Origin: Gillisia marina
GTDB lineage: Bacteria > Bacteroidota > Bacteroidia > Flavobacteriales > Flavobacteriaceae
Direction: 5' to 3'
Length of the DNA: 64,000 bases
Assembly: GCF_000258765.1 (NCBI RefSeq)
Contig: NZ_AJLT01000024.1
Location: 37,355-101,354 of the forward strand
Translations under genes and position numbers: made by a program
Notes under the pieces: model-generated
The model's input: only the letters and a program-made list of their open reading frames with translations
The model's database searches: none
Told to the model about the DNA's origin: nothing
In this document: in pieces, positions 62,555 to 64,000 of the stretch
Numbering within the stretch: position 1 is the stretch's first letter
Layout: each line of letters begins with the position of its first letter

Positions 62555-63976
62555 ATGAAATTAAAATTACCCCTTTTACTATTTATTTCTTTAATTTTTC
62601 TCTCTTGTGACATGGATACTAAAACTTCAAAAGAAGTTTTTATAAAGGGACAAATAGCAAATCCTAGCAGTAAATATGTTGTTATTTCTAAGAATAACAC
62701 AACTATTGATACCCTACAATTGGATAGTAGTAATCGCTTTGAGGGCACTCTTAAAAATATTGAAGCCGGATTATACGTTTTTAGACATCCACCAGAAAAC
62801 CAGATAATCTATTTAGAGCCTGGAGATAGCTCCTTCGTTTGGTTAAATACACTAGAGTTCGATGAATCTTTGAATTTCAGCGGAAGAGGTTCCGAAAAAA
62901 GCAATTTTTTAACCGATTTGTATCTTCTTAATCAGCAGGACAACGATCTGGTTTTATCTTACTACAAATCTGATCCATCTGAATTTGCTCAGAAAACAGA
63001 TTCTATAAAAGCTAATAGAAAGCAAAAGCTAATAGATCTTGAAGAAAAATTTGAGATTTCTCAGGATTTTTACAAGATCGCAAATGCCAGTATTAATTAC
63101 GAATATTACGATCTTAGAGAACGCTACGCATTTTTAATTCGAAAATATAACCCTAGCCTGGCAGATAAGATCCCTTCAGATTTTCATGCATATAGAGAAG
63201 ATGTTTCTTTTAACAATGAAGCTTTAGAAGACTCCTATGTATATTTAAATTTTATAGATGATTTTTTAAGAACAAAATCTCTAGAAAATTGTGCCGAAAA
63301 AAAATCAAAAGATAAAAACTGTACTAATTTAAATAGTTTTGAAAATATAAGATTCCGCATAGAACTGGTAGATTCCTTAATCCAGAATAAAAATATTAAG
63401 AATACATTTTTAGACCGGTTGGCTTCTCAAGGAATTATTTATTCTCAAAAAGAAGAGAATGTAGAACTGATTCTGAATTTATTAAAAAAAATGAACTATT
63501 CCGGAAATATGCAGAATGGAATAACTCAGATGGCCAGAATTCAATCAGATTTTTTACCTGGTAATTCACTTGGCGATAAAATCTATATAAACACCAAGAA
63601 AGATACGGTTAAGCTTAAAAGTTTTACCAGAAAACCCATGGTTACCTACAGATGGATGAGCTCGTCTCCATCTCATTATAAATGGCAACAAGACATTATA
63701 AAGAATCTGCAATTTAAATATCCAGAAGTGGCATTTATAGGCATCAACCTAGATATGGGCGATTCTGATAAATGGCTCGAGGTTATTAAAAATAATTCAT
63801 TCGATCCTAAATTGCATTTTCAAGCAACTAGAATAAGGGTAGACGAAAACCTTTTAAAAAATTATTTAAACAAACTTATCTTTATGGATTCTAAAGGTAA
63901 TATTAAAAGAGGGGATCTTCAATTAAACACTCCGGATCTGGAAAGTAAAATTTTGGAATTTATAAGTCAGCAATAA
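62555..63976 (+). CDS. Lipoprotein with thioredoxin-like C-terminal domain lacking CxxC
   Basis: This 473-residue protein has lipobox LSSC-like LSC (Cys at about 19). The N-terminal part is a beta-rich DUF4369-like domain (VFIKGQIANPSSKYVVIS, ENQIIYLEPGDS), followed by a long helical middle with the TlpA-fusion arrangement common in Bacteroidota. The C-terminal domain has the thioredoxin strand PMVTYRWMSSSPSHYK, where active TlpA proteins carry WCxxC; here it is SSSPSH, without any cysteine. VAFIGINLDMGDSDKWLEVI and a TRIRVDENLL region after it fit the fold. It is thus probably not a thiol oxidoreductase. Confidence 0.75.
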   Translation: MKLKLPLLLFISLIFLSCDMDTKTSKEVFIKGQIANPSSKYVVISKNNTTIDTLQLDSSNRFEGTLKNIEAGLYVFRHPPENQIIYLEPGDSSFVWLNTLEFDESLNFSGRGSEKSNFLTDLYLLNQQDNDLVLSYYKSDPSEFAQKTDSIKANRKQKLIDLEEKFEISQDFYKIANASINYEYYDLRERYAFLIRKYNPSLADKIPSDFHAYREDVSFNNEALEDSYVYLNFIDDFLRTKSLENCAEKKSKDKNCTNLNSFENIRFRIELVDSLIQNKNIKNTFLDRLASQGIIYSQKEENVELILNLLKKMNYSGNMQNGITQMARIQSDFLPGNSLGDKIYINTKKDTVKLKSFTRKPMVTYRWMSSSPSHYKWQQDIIKNLQFKYPEVAFIGINLDMGDSDKWLEVIKNNSFDPKLHFQATRIRVDENLLKNYLNKLIFMDSKGNIKRGDLQLNTPDLESKILEFISQQ

Positions 63977-64000
63977 TAGTATTACTCCATCAAAGCAAAA

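Overview
This window looks like the chromosome of a marine-type member of the Flavobacteriaceae (Bacteroidota). The base composition is AT-rich. Gene content is typical of the family: SusCD-free core genes, many SPII lipoproteins, menaquinone genes, a BshB1/YtxJ bacillithiol system, tandem M1 peptidases, HutG of the arginase family and DUF2200/DUF2945/DUF2007 proteins. Several promoters fit the Bacteroidota consensus (TTG, about 19-21 bp, TAnnTTTG). The closest genus cannot be fixed by eye; a Gramella/Salegentibacter/Gillisia-like organism is an inference. There is no prophage, IS transposase, CRISPR array or rRNA operon here. It is mostly ordinary chromosomal backbone.

Layout. 1-5 kb: a four-LysM substrate-binding-fold protein (runs off the left edge), guaA, a SIMPL protein, DUF2200 and a PNPOx-like flavoprotein. 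5-8.3 kb: tRNA-His, bshB1, a Cys/Met-metabolism PLP enzyme and a zinc alcohol dehydrogenase. 8.7-12.8 kb: hutI-hutG-GNAT, an MBL-fold lipoprotein and a YkvA protein. 13-19.5 kb: glyA, fahA, a 39-residue protein, ytxJ, clpB and csbD. 19.6-30.6 kb: a phytase-like esterase lipoprotein, a histidine phosphatase, a DEAD-box helicase, ettA, an acyl-CoA carboxylase beta subunit, an M1 peptidase, DoxX and an M24 peptidase. 30.6-36.6 kb: a leftward menaquinone region (menE, CPBP protease, menC, UPF0173, menA) with holA. 36.7-45 kb: an HsdR_N-type nuclease-fold protein, a GT2, an OmpA lipoprotein, a Sua5/YrdC protein, GtrA plus GT39, DUF2945 and a UvrD-family helicase. 45-53 kb: DsrE, M20 amidohydrolase, an FMN glutamate-synthase-like protein and a membrane protein, facing a leftward M1 peptidase plus two patatins. 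53-64 kb: recG, a lesioned TPR-type gene, pheT, small genes, a YbiT-like ABC-F protein and a thioredoxin-fold lipoprotein without CxxC.

The strongest unexpected signal is a set of eight genes broken by single-base indels: DUF2200, a lipocalin-like lipoprotein, CPBP, holA, DsrE, recG, the TPR-type gene and pheT. One of them, the TPR-type gene, also has an in-frame TAG. In every case adding or removing one base restores a full-length gene of the usual size. holA and pheT are normally essential, so uncorrected sequencing error is the simplest explanation; programmed or transcriptional slippage at the A/T runs is the alternative. Other points of interest are a MITE-like element with a related copy 25 kb away, several families of short intergenic repeats, an ABC-F protein with one degenerate ATP site, a tRNA-His with two apparent U-U oppositions in the acceptor stem, and a palindrome beside the clpB promoter. 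I did not find a clearly new multi-gene system.
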